A DNA stretch of 5,301 nt from an uncultured Lachnospiraceae bacterium (GCA_947628025.1 CANQYH010000229.1:1-5301), one strand, 5' to 3'; counted from the first letter of the stretch, positions 1 through 5,301 are shown. The notes: generated by a model from the sequence alone, not told the origin. A program made the numbers and translations.

Positions 1-130
1 GCAGATCCCAGTCTCCGCGGCCCGCTCCATCCGGCCGCGCCGTCCCCCTTTGGTCTTCCCCCCGCATTTCCGGCGCGCTCTCCGTCCCGTCCCTGTCATC
101 CTCCCGCGGTTCCTCCTGCCTATGCTCCAT
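1..130 (-). CDS. Possible start of a further operon gene, cut by the window edge
   Basis: An open frame begins at ATG 128-130, 24 bp after the stop of the CDF transporter gene, and stays open to the left edge (43 codons). A GGGAGG ribosome-binding-like sequence lies at 142-147, 11 nt before the ATG, which is slightly long spacing. The visible peptide starts MEHRQEEPRED and is very hydrophilic, rich in Glu, Asp, Arg and Gly. That fits a disordered N-terminal segment ahead of a domain outside the window. I do not recognise a family. Another ATG in a different frame (near 101) also stays open to the edge, with a very Arg/Lys-rich and less protein-like translation. If real, this gene is the last visible member of the VanZ-truA-CDF transcription unit. 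The call rests only on spacing, the ribosome-binding-like site and an open frame in GC-rich DNA, so it is tentative. Confidence 0.35.
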   Translation of the reverse strand, partial: MEHRQEEPREDDRDGTESAPEMRGEDQRGTARPDGAGRGDWDL

Positions 131-154
131 CTGCCCGGACGCCTCCCATCTGCG

Positions 155-1345
155 TTACTCCGGTTCCGGCTCCTCGGCGCAGTAGGTGTTCTCCACGGTC
201 ATGACACAATAGCAGCGGGGATCGGATTTCCGCACCTCGTCCGAAACCTTTTCCCTTATTGTGTCCCGCATCCCGTCATTATACTCTCTGGGAACGACCA
301 GATCGAAAATCAGATTGACCCGCTCCGTGCCGTCCACGACTCGCAGATCGTGAAAAGACAGCCGGGCGTCCAGCCCCTCCAGGATATGGCGCAGCATCTC
401 CCGGTACTGTCCGATCCGCGCGTCCCCCGTCTCCACCGGGTCCATGTGGATCACGAGAAAAATGCCCAGCCTGCCGGCACATTCCCGCTCGATGGCATCA
501 ATGATCTCGTGGCTCTTGCGGACGTCCATCTCGCAGGGCACCTCCGCGTGGATGGAAGCCATGCTCCTGGACGGCCCATAATTGTGGACGATCAGATCGT
601 GAGTGCCGATGATGCCCTCATGCCCCTCTACAAAATCGGTGATCTCCTTGTATATGGCCGGATCGATCGGAGCGCCGATCAGCGGGGCCAGCGTATCCCT
701 GGCGATGCCGAAACCGGCCCAGAGGACCGCGACGGACACCAAAAGTCCCACATACCCGTCAATATTCACGCCCCAGAAGCCGAAGACCAGCATGGACAGG
801 ATCGTCGCCGTGGTCGCAGCCACATCCCCCAGGGCGTCGGCCGCCGTAGCCGCCATCACCGTGGAACGGATCCGCTTCCCCAGGCGGCGGTTAAACAGGG
901 CCAGCCACAGCTTTACCGCCACCGACAGAGCCAGCACCGCCACAGCCGTCCAGCGGAACATCATCTCCTCCGGCTCGCGGATCTTGCCGACAGAGGTCTT
1001 AAAAAGTTCCAGCCCTACCTGGATCACGAAGACCGATACCACGAACGCGGAAATATATTCGATCCGCCCGTGACCGAACGGATGGTCCGCGTCCGCGGGT
1101 TTCCCGGCCATCCGCACCCCGACAAAGCCCACGATCGATGAAGCCGCATCGGACAGATTGTTGAACGCGTCGGCCATGACGGAGATACTGCCCGCCAGAA
1201 TCCCGGTCAGCAGCTTCGCCGCAAATAATACCAGATTGCAGCAGATCCCCACCGCGCTGGCCAGCATCCCATAGGAAGTCCGGACAGCCGCATTTTCCGT
1301 ATCTTCGTAATTCTTCACAAAATGTTTTACCAGAAATTCCGTCAT
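155..1345 (-). CDS. Cation diffusion facilitator (CDF) family divalent metal exporter, probable Mn2+ type, with extended C-terminus
   Basis: A 396-residue inner-membrane antiporter of the CDF family, which exports divalent metals in exchange for protons. About six membrane segments fall near residues 28-48, 53-77, 95-118, 131-150, 165-190 and 193-215. The family signature is visible: SISVMADAFNNLSDAASS in helix 2 and HPFGHGRIEYIS (87-98) between helices 2 and 3. The transport site reads N62/D66 in helix 2 and D170/D174 in helix 5. The histidine typical of zinc CDFs in helix 5 is absent, which points to Mn2+ (possibly Fe2+) by family knowledge. A cytoplasmic dimerisation domain (about 228-303) keeps H249, H266, H300 and D302. 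A further 90 or so residues follow that resemble a second copy; usual CDFs are near 290-310 residues. The start at 1343-1345 has a GGGGG-type ribosome binding site (1354-1358) at 8 nt. The gene lies 71 bp after truA without an intervening terminator. The family call is secure; the metal is inferred. Confidence 0.95.
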   Translation of the reverse strand: MTEFLVKHFVKNYEDTENAAVRTSYGMLASAVGICCNLVLFAAKLLTGILAGSISVMADAFNNLSDAASSIVGFVGVRMAGKPADADHPFGHGRIEYISAFVVSVFVIQVGLELFKTSVGKIREPEEMMFRWTAVAVLALSVAVKLWLALFNRRLGKRIRSTVMAATAADALGDVAATTATILSMLVFGFWGVNIDGYVGLLVSVAVLWAGFGIARDTLAPLIGAPIDPAIYKEITDFVEGHEGIIGTHDLIVHNYGPSRSMASIHAEVPCEMDVRKSHEIIDAIERECAGRLGIFLVIHMDPVETGDARIGQYREMLRHILEGLDARLSFHDLRVVDGTERVNLIFDLVVPREYNDGMRDTIREKVSDEVRKSDPRCYCVMTVENTYCAEEPEPE

Positions 1346-1366
1346 AACAGAGTCCCCCGATCTGTT
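1346..1366 (-). promoter_or_regulatory. Small hairpin with the CDF gene's ribosome binding site in its loop
   Basis: AACAGA at 1346-1351 and TCTGTT at 1361-1366 form a perfect 6-bp inverted repeat. In the minus-strand mRNA the 9-nt loop (TCGGGGGAC) contains the GGGGG ribosome binding sequence, and the stem ends directly against the ATG of the CDF gene. The repeat is seen directly; a role in translation initiation is inference. With only four A-U and two G-C pairs the stem is weak and could be chance. Confidence 0.4.
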
Positions 1367-1416
1367 TTCTCATCTGCTCCCGTTTCAAGGATACCGGCCG
1401 CCGGCGCATGTGATCC

Positions 1417-2160
1417 CTAATACAGCACCTCCGCCAGAAAAAGCCCCCTGGCCGGAGCCGTAAATCCCGCGGCGTCCCGATCTTCCGCCTCCAGGATCTG
1501 CGTCATGCTCTCCGGCGTCCGCTTTCCCTGCCCCACCTCGATCAGGGTCCCGGTCAAAATCCGGACCATATGATACAGGAAGCCGTCGCCGCCAAACCGC
1601 AGTTCTACGACACTGCCCTCACAGGATATGCGGATCTCCTGGATCGTCCTGACCGTCGGTTTCCGGAACCTGCGGGCGGCGCAGAAACTCCTGAAATCAT
1701 GGGTCCCGGTCAGATACACGGCCGCCTGCCTCATGGCCTCCACGTCCAGCGTCTGCCCCAGGGTATAAATATATCTGCGCTGGAAGACCTGGCTTTTTTC
1801 CGCCATATCGATCCGGTAAAGATAGACCTTTCCGGCCGCATTCAGACGGCTGTGGAACCGGTCGGGAACCCGGTCCGCCCTCAGCGCCAGGATATCGTCC
1901 GGCAGATAGCGGTTGACATAGTCCAGGATCTCCCGCTCCGTCATATCCGTAACCAGCCGGGCGTTGGCGACCTGCCCCAGGGCATGGACACCCTCGTCCG
2001 TCCTGCCGGCTCCGAAGACCTCGACCGGTTCTCCGGCCAGACGGGACAGCACCTGTTCCAGCCTGCCCTGGATCGTATTCTCCGTATTGCCCTGTTTCTG
2101 CCACCCGTCGTAGCGGGAACCGTCATACTGCAGAAGAAAGCGGATATTCTTCTTTTCCAT
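1417..2160 (-). CDS. truA: tRNA pseudouridine synthase A (TruA)
   Basis: A 247-residue cytoplasmic enzyme that isomerises uridine to pseudouridine at positions 38-40 of the tRNA anticodon arm. Near the N-terminus are RFLLQYDGSRYDGWQKQ and the catalytic loop GAGRTDEGVHALGQ (50-63) with nucleophile D55. The C-terminal half has GDGFLYHMVRILTGTL, and the protein ends GLFLAEVLY, both typical of TruA. Length is normal for the family. I chose the ATG at 2158-2160 because AGGAGG lies at 2171-2176 (10-nt spacing) and the protein then starts MEKKNIRFLL, as TruA proteins do. The frame stays open up to 2286, but that would overlap the VanZ-like gene and adds 42 non-conserved residues. The gene starts 17 bp after the VanZ-like stop and is probably co-transcribed with it. 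No key residue is missing. Confidence 0.97.
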   Translation of the reverse strand: MEKKNIRFLLQYDGSRYDGWQKQGNTENTIQGRLEQVLSRLAGEPVEVFGAGRTDEGVHALGQVANARLVTDMTEREILDYVNRYLPDDILALRADRVPDRFHSRLNAAGKVYLYRIDMAEKSQVFQRRYIYTLGQTLDVEAMRQAAVYLTGTHDFRSFCAARRFRKPTVRTIQEIRISCEGSVVELRFGGDGFLYHMVRILTGTLIEVGQGKRTPESMTQILEAEDRDAAGFTAPARGLFLAEVLY

Positions 2161-2170
2161 ACGTACCCTG

Positions 2171-2176
2171 CCTCCT
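2171..2176 (-). promoter_or_regulatory. Ribosome binding site deciding the truA start
   Basis: The minus strand reads AGGAGG, 10 nt before the ATG at 2158-2160 and 1 nt after the TGA (2178-2180) of the VanZ-like gene. It fixes the truA start against the longer open frame. The position lets ribosomes ending on the upstream gene reinitiate on truA, so translational coupling is plausible. Confidence 0.85.
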
Positions 2177-2177
2177 G

Positions 2178-2678
2178 TCATTTTCGTCCCCTGCTTTTGC
2201 GCCCCCGATTTTTCCGCCGTTTCCACAGCTTCCATACTATAAACGCACAGAGCGTCCCGAAGCAGACGCCGGAAATATCCAGCCACACGTCGTCCACCTG
2301 GCCGGAGCGTCCCTCCGTGACCAGCTGCAGCGTCTCGTCCACCAGCGGGACCAGGACCGTCAGCCAGGCCTCAAGCGCCATCCAGAACATTCTGACCGGC
2401 CGGTAGCAGCGCAGGCTGTTCCACAAAAGGAACCCCAGAAGCGCATACTCGACAAAATGGGCCGTCTTGCGGACGATATGTTCCGTCAGCCACGCTTCCG
2501 GCAGGCCGATCCCGGCCAGGATCGAACGCGCCATCGCCAGCACGGTCCCGCTCTGCTGCGAGGATACCACCGCCGGCGTCAGGGAATTGTGATAAATGAA
2601 ACCGATGTGCAGCAAAAGCAGGGCCGTCCAGATCACGCGCGCCTTATTCCTGCCGAAAAATTCCTTGAAAGTCTCCAT
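2178..2678 (-). CDS. VanZ-like family membrane protein
   Basis: A 166-residue integral membrane protein of the VanZ-like family. The founding member gives low-level teicoplanin resistance in enterococci; most homologues have no assigned biochemical role. About four membrane segments are visible (roughly 14-30, 76-92, 99-115 and 132-150). Family signatures are IYHNSLTP (28-35), RKTAHFVEYALLGFLLW (70-86, with H74, E77 and Y78), and DETLQLVTEGRSGQVDD (114-130) followed by D134 and G137. The C-terminus is a strongly basic tail, KRRKNRGRKSRGRK (153-166), probably cytoplasmic. The start at 2676-2678 follows AGGAGA at 2685-2690. Longer in-frame starts upstream would fall in or before the promoter at 2743-2771 and are rejected. 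It is the first gene of the cluster with truA. No vanHAX-type genes are nearby, so a glycopeptide-resistance role is not supported here. Confidence 0.9.
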   Translation of the reverse strand: METFKEFFGRNKARVIWTALLLLHIGFIYHNSLTPAVVSSQQSGTVLAMARSILAGIGLPEAWLTEHIVRKTAHFVEYALLGFLLWNSLRCYRPVRMFWMALEAWLTVLVPLVDETLQLVTEGRSGQVDDVWLDISGVCFGTLCAFIVWKLWKRRKNRGRKSRGRK

Positions 2679-2742
2679 ATTCCGTCTCCTTTTAACGTCG
2701 CCGCCCCGCGAAGCTGTCCCGGCGGACCGGCGTGTTCTTTCC

Positions 2743-2771
2743 ATTATAATACAAACCCGGCGGCAGCACAA
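2743..2771 (-). promoter_or_regulatory. Sigma-A-type promoter of the VanZ-truA-CDF unit
   Basis: On the minus strand, a perfect TATAAT (2748-2743) lies 17 nt downstream of TTGTGC (2771-2766), which matches only the TTG of the -35 consensus. A start near 2736 gives a leader of about 58 nt before the VanZ-like ATG. The site lies between the permease terminator and the VanZ-like ribosome binding site, where a promoter is expected. Confidence 0.7.
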
Positions 2772-2830
2772 GGAAATCACGCAGGAAAAATTACAACAGG
2801 GAACCTGGCCCGGCAACAGATTCCCACAGA

Positions 2831-2875
2831 AAAACAAAACCGCCCCGATTCGCCAGGCGGCAGATCGGGGCGGTT
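2831..2875 (-). terminator. Intrinsic terminator of the purine permease gene
   Basis: A perfect 12-bp inverted repeat, AACCGCCCCGAT (2838-2849) and ATCGGGGCGGTT (2864-2875), encloses a 14-nt loop. On the minus strand it is followed by a T-rich tail (TTTTGTTTT, 2839-2831). It begins 14 bp after the permease stop codon, so it should separate the permease from the VanZ-like cluster. Confidence 0.93.
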
Positions 2876-2889
2876 CTCTTATCGCTCTT

Positions 2890-4278
2890 TTAGATCAGAA
2901 TATACTTCAACAGGAAGAAAACGGCCAGAACATACATCAGCAGGCTGATCTTCTTCCCTTTCGCTTTCCCGGTCACCAGATTGATGACCACGTAAGAGAT
3001 CACGCCCAGGGCGATCCCCTCCGAGATACTATACATGAACGGCATCGCGATGATGCAGATGTAGCAGGGAACCGTCTCGGAATAATCCTTGAAATCGATC
3101 TTGGTGATGGAGGTCATCATCAAAAATCCGACGATCACCAGGGCCGGGGCCGTGGCAAACGACGGGATCGCCAGAAAGATCGGGGAAAGGAACAGGGACA
3201 GTCCGAACAGCAGGGCCGCCACTACCGCCGTCAGGCCGGTACGTCCGCCCTCGGCCACACCGGAAGCGCTCTCCACGAATGTCGTCGTCGTAGAGGTCCC
3301 GAACACCGCGCCGATCGAGGTGCCCAGGGCGTCTGACAAAAGCGCGCCGCGGATGCGGGGAAGCTTGCCGTTCTCATCCAGCATATCCGCCTTGGAAGCC
3401 ACGCCGATCAGGGTGCCCAGCGTATCGAACATGTCCACAAAGAGGAACGCGAACAGCACCACCAGGAAATCCAGAGACAGCACCCTGGAGAAATCCATTT
3501 TCATAAACGTCGGCATCATGCTGCGGACGCCGAACCCGCCGGAGAAATCCGGGAACATGCTGTAGAAACCGGCCGCCGCGTCCGGACGGTACAGTCCCAC
3601 CAGCTGGCAGATCATGCCCAGGATCCAGGTCGCCAGGATCCCCCAGAGGATGCTGCCCTTTACGTTTTTGACCACCAGGATCCCGGTGATCAGGATGCCG
3701 ATGATCGCCAGCACCACGGTGATGCCCTCCGATGTGAACAGTCCGGCTTTCCAGGACGAGGTGAACGAATAGAGCGTCACCAGCGTCGAGCTGTCCACGA
3801 CGATCTTCGCGTTCTGCAGGCCGATGAACGCGATGAACAGGCCGATGCCCACGGATACCGCGTGCTTTAAGTTCATGGGGATCGCGTTGAAGATCGCTTC
3901 ACGCACATTGGTCAGCGACAGCACGATGAAGATCAGGCCCTCCACAAACACAGCCGCCAGCGCCATTTCCCAGGAAAAGCCCAGGCCCATGACCACCGTG
4001 TACGTAAAGTAGGCGTTCAGGCCCATGCCCGGCGCCAGCACAAACGGATAGTTGGCCAGCAGGGCCATCAGAAGCGTGCTGACCATGGCGGCCAGCGCCG
4101 TGGCGGTAAACACTGCCCCGCCGTCCATACCGGACTCGGACAGAATACTGGGGTTCACGGCCAGGATGTAAGCCATGGTCATAAAGGTCGTGATGCCAGC
4201 CATGACTTCTGTCTTAACGTCTGTGTGGTTCTTCTTCAAACCAAACCATTTCTCTAAAATACCCTCGTTTTTTCCCAT
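2890..4278 (-). CDS. NCS2-family purine (guanine/hypoxanthine-type) permease, AzgA/PbuG-like
   Basis: A 462-residue, multi-spanning inner-membrane transporter for nucleobase uptake in purine salvage. It belongs to the AzgA/PbuG branch of the NCS2 (nucleobase-ascorbate) family, probably working as a proton symporter for hypoxanthine, guanine or adenine. Signatures in order are ITTFMTMAYILAVNP (29-43), VLAPGMGLNAYF (80-91), the helix-8 segment FVDMFDTLGTLIGVA (280-294, D282/D285), and GTSTTTTFVESASGVAEGG (327-345, E336). The helix-8 acidic position and the helix-10 glutamate contact the base in characterised relatives. Length is normal and no residue looks lost. The start at 4276-4278 has AGGAGG at 4287-4292. 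The frame stays open to 4383, but that runs through the promoter. The gene has its own promoter and terminator and is likely monocistronic. The exact base transported cannot be told from sequence (pbuG versus pbuO/azgA-like), so no symbol is given. Confidence 0.95.
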   Translation of the reverse strand: MGKNEGILEKWFGLKKNHTDVKTEVMAGITTFMTMAYILAVNPSILSESGMDGGAVFTATALAAMVSTLLMALLANYPFVLAPGMGLNAYFTYTVVMGLGFSWEMALAAVFVEGLIFIVLSLTNVREAIFNAIPMNLKHAVSVGIGLFIAFIGLQNAKIVVDSSTLVTLYSFTSSWKAGLFTSEGITVVLAIIGILITGILVVKNVKGSILWGILATWILGMICQLVGLYRPDAAAGFYSMFPDFSGGFGVRSMMPTFMKMDFSRVLSLDFLVVLFAFLFVDMFDTLGTLIGVASKADMLDENGKLPRIRGALLSDALGTSIGAVFGTSTTTTFVESASGVAEGGRTGLTAVVAALLFGLSLFLSPIFLAIPSFATAPALVIVGFLMMTSITKIDFKDYSETVPCYICIIAMPFMYSISEGIALGVISYVVINLVTGKAKGKKISLLMYVLAVFFLLKYILI

Positions 4279-4286
4279 TGGTTTTT

Positions 4287-4292
4287 CCTCCT
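4287..4292 (-). promoter_or_regulatory. Ribosome binding site deciding the permease start
   Basis: AGGAGG on the minus strand with 8-nt spacing to the ATG at 4276-4278. It rules out the longer in-frame extension to 4383, which has no such site and would translate through the promoter. Confidence 0.88.
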
Positions 4293-4325
4293 GAATGAGT
4301 GAAAAAAACAGTAACCTACGCCACC

Positions 4326-4354
4326 ATATTACAACGTTTTCCAGGAAAATACAA
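4326..4354 (-). promoter_or_regulatory. Promoter of the purine permease gene
   Basis: On the minus strand TTGTAT (4354-4349) and TAATAT (4331-4326) are separated by exactly 17 nt. Upstream is AT-rich DNA (4355-4370) resembling an UP element. A start near 4319 gives a leader of about 40 nt, too short for a purine aptamer, so control would act on the DNA rather than through a riboswitch. The DNA between this promoter and the terminator upstream (4371-4488) shows no gene or other clear signal to me. Confidence 0.7.
4337..4349 (-). repeat. Inverted repeat inside the permease promoter spacer, possible operator
   Basis: TTTTCC-T-GGAAAA (minus strand 4349-4337) is a perfect 6-bp inverted repeat with a single central base. 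It overlaps the end of the -35 element and fills most of the spacer. The adjoining AACGTT (4338-4333) is a second small palindrome. A repressor bound here would block RNA polymerase. No regulator family can be assigned from this alone. Confidence 0.4.
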
Positions 4355-4488
4355 TCAAATTTGCAAAAATCGTCGAACTGCAAGGCAAATGCTCAAAACC
4401 GCGCGAAAGATTCTTCAAATCGCACAATGCCGCTCCCGTGTTCCGTAAAAACTGACAGTATGCCTGACCGCCAAAAAGAATGGCAGCC

Positions 4489-4528
4489 AAAACCCCGGAA
4501 CGAAAGACCGTTTTCTTTCATTCCGGGG
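4489..4528 (-). terminator. Probable intrinsic terminator downstream of the SGNH hydrolase gene
   Basis: CCCCGGAA-C-GAAAGA (4493-4507) pairs with TCTTTC-A-TTCCGGGG (4514-4528) around a 6-nt loop. The one mismatch becomes a G-U pair in the minus-strand RNA but a C-A mismatch in the plus-strand RNA, so the 15-bp stem favours minus-strand transcription. The tail is only TTTT then GG (4492-4487), so termination may be less tight than at the permease terminator. It lies 134 bp past the SGNH stop codon. Confidence 0.75.
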
Positions 4529-4534
4529 CTTGTT

Positions 4535-4583
4535 CCTGCATCGCGCCTGCAGGCCCCTCCTCTCCGGAGCCGATGCAGGCGCG
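4535..4583. repeat. Overlapping inverted repeats able to form two alternative hairpins
   Basis: CCTGCATCG (4535-4543) is a perfect inverse of CGATGCAGG (4571-4579). CGCGCCTGCA (4542-4551) is a perfect inverse of TGCAGGCGCG (4574-4583). Both left arms compete for the shared bases 4574-4579, so only one stem can form at a time. The loop also holds the 8-bp palindromes CCTGCAGG and CTCCGGAG. The region lies between the SGNH stop and its terminator. Function is unknown; the pairings are seen directly. Confidence 0.6.
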
Positions 4584-4597
4584 CTCGCTTCCTTTCT

Positions 4598-4653
4598 CCG
4601 GATAACCCCGCTTCCGCTGCGCATCGCATTCCCATTTTGCGGCGGGTATCCGG
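4598..4653. repeat. Hairpin-forming inverted repeat just past the SGNH stop codon
   Basis: CCGGATA (4598-4604) and TATCCGG (4647-4653) pair perfectly. The stem continues through CCC (4606-4608) and GGG (4644-4646) after one bulged base, then through imperfect GC pairs. A small inner hairpin TGCG-CAT-CGCA (4618-4628) sits in the loop. No T-run follows on either strand, so it is not a standard terminator. It could protect the 3' end of the SGNH transcript or be part of a longer structured RNA. Confidence 0.5.
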
Positions 4654-4661
4654 CCGCGGTC

Positions 4662-5301
4662 TCACAGCGTCCCCAGAAAACCGATCAGCTTCTCCGCGAT
4701 CCGTATATGTCCCGCGTCGTTGGGATGCAGCCCGTCCGGCATATATTTCTCTTTCAGTACCGGCACCCGCGGCTGGAGCCCGCTGGTCCGGTACAGATCC
4801 ACCACCGGCACGCTGTAAAACGCCGCCACCTGCTGGATCGCGTTCACATATACTTCCAGTTTCCCCACGCGCCGGATACCTCTCGACGAGAATCTTGCGT
4901 CCTCCTCATTCAGACGGTGCAGCGGCGTCATGACCACGATCTGGGCCTCCGGGTACTTCTCGATCAGCTTCGTCAGCAGCATATGCAGCGCCCCGTAAAA
5001 CGTTTCTTCTTCCCGGCTCTCCATATCTCCCAGGGGCGCGTCCCCATGGCCGAAATCATTGGTGCCGCCGAATACCACGACCACATCCGCGTCCGGACGC
5101 ATTTCCTCCACACGGGACCCGAAATACAGGTCGTACCGCGGGTTCGGCGACGGCACCTGGTGCTGCACCGCGATCCGGGTACCGCTGATCCCATAGCCGT
5201 AGCACTCTGCCCCGGTCCGGCGCGCCACCTCGTTCCAGTAGGTATGTTCCACCGACGAGGCCCCCTGACCCTCGGTGATGCTGTCTCCCAGAAAAACGAT
5301 C
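4662..5301 (-). CDS. SGNH/GDSL-type hydrolase, 5' end outside the window
   Basis: 212 residues of an SGNH-fold esterase or lipase-like enzyme are visible, with the in-frame part starting at 5300. All four conserved blocks are present. Counting from the first visible residue these are: IVFLGDSITEG with nucleophile S7 (codon 5280-5282), the block II glycine in GYGISGTRI (G40), GGTND with N81, and DGLHPND with D189 and H192. The fold is therefore intact and probably active. A GTG at 5250-5252 could be mistaken for a start, but it lies downstream of the catalytic serine and cannot be the true one. Such proteins usually begin a few residues before the GDS block, or after a signal peptide, so only a short piece may be missing. 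The substrate (acyl or acetyl ester of lipid, carbohydrate or other) cannot be told. A structured 3' region and a terminator follow. Confidence 0.93.
   Translation of the reverse strand, partial: IVFLGDSITEGQGASSVEHTYWNEVARRTGAECYGYGISGTRIAVQHQVPSPNPRYDLYFGSRVEEMRPDADVVVVFGGTNDFGHGDAPLGDMESREEETFYGALHMLLTKLIEKYPEAQIVVMTPLHRLNEEDARFSSRGIRRVGKLEVYVNAIQQVAAFYSVPVVDLYRTSGLQPRVPVLKEKYMPDGLHPNDAGHIRIAEKLIGFLGTL

Noticed and set aside
50..1141. A 363-codon open frame on the plus strand, opposite the CDF gene.
   Set aside because: It is antisense to a clear CDF transporter. Its translation is rich in Pro, His, Arg and Asp with no recognisable domain, as expected from the reverse complement of a GC-rich gene.
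1367..1416. A terminator between truA and the CDF gene (CCGG-CGG-CCGG hairpin near 1394-1405).
   Set aside because: The stem is only 4 bp with a 3-nt loop, and no T-run follows on the minus strand.
1570..2406. A 278-codon plus-strand open frame opposite truA and part of the VanZ-like gene.
   Set aside because: It covers two confidently identified genes on the other strand, and I see no domain or plausible ribosome binding site.
2178..2678. A glycopeptide resistance determinant because of the VanZ-like family name.
   Set aside because: VanZ-like proteins are common in genomes without resistance clusters, and no van ligase, dehydrogenase or dipeptidase gene is present in the window.
2596..3336. 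Plus-strand open frames opposite the permease and the VanZ-permease gap.
   Set aside because: They run through a terminator hairpin and a promoter and are antisense to the permease. Composition is low-complexity (Gln, Arg, Asp, His).
4279..4400. A purine riboswitch ahead of the permease gene.
   Set aside because: The leader after the likely transcription start is only about 40 nt, and I could not find the conserved purine aptamer junction bases.
4393..4665. Minus-strand open frames of 90 and 69 codons, and a plus-strand frame across the same region.
   Set aside because: They run through the hairpins and the SGNH terminator, are Arg-rich with no recognisable motif, and have no convincing ribosome binding site. 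Structured non-coding DNA explains the region better.

Overview
The window reads as part of a Gram-positive Firmicute chromosome, most likely a fairly GC-rich Clostridia or Lachnospiraceae-type gut anaerobe. This is an inference from strong AGGAGG-type ribosome binding sites, sigma-A-like promoters (one with a perfect TATAAT), U-tailed intrinsic terminators, and the mix of protein families (AzgA/PbuG-type NCS2 permease, VanZ-like protein, TruA, CDF transporter, SGNH hydrolase). All recognised genes lie on the minus strand. Long open frames on the plus strand are antisense shadows of GC-rich genes. I see no mobile element, CRISPR array, rRNA or tRNA.

Reading in the direction of transcription, from high to low coordinates: (1) an SGNH/GDSL hydrolase enters from the right edge with its GDS serine motif in the last bases of the window, and ends at 4662. 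(2) About 380 bp of non-coding DNA follows. Its SGNH-proximal part (4493-4653) is rich in inverted repeats, including two mutually exclusive stems and an intrinsic terminator. Its other end holds the promoter of the next gene. (3) A purine permease of the AzgA/PbuG type (2890-4278) has its own promoter, a short leader and a strong terminator (2831-2875), so it looks monocistronic. (4) A new promoter with a perfect TATAAT starts a compact cluster: a VanZ-like membrane protein (2178-2678), then truA (1417-2160), whose ribosome binding site starts 1 nt after the VanZ stop codon. A CDF-family metal exporter (155-1345) follows after 71 bp with no terminator, and possibly another gene starts at 130 and runs off the left edge.

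Functionally these are mostly housekeeping or envelope genes: purine salvage uptake, tRNA pseudouridylation, divalent metal efflux, an envelope protein of unclear role, and an esterase-like hydrolase. The points most worth a second look are in the CDF transporter and in the intergenic DNA. The CDF protein has an N-D/D-D transport site, as in manganese exporters, what looks like a duplicated cytoplasmic C-terminal domain, and a small hairpin that places its ribosome binding site in the loop. I found no convincing undescribed multi-gene system.
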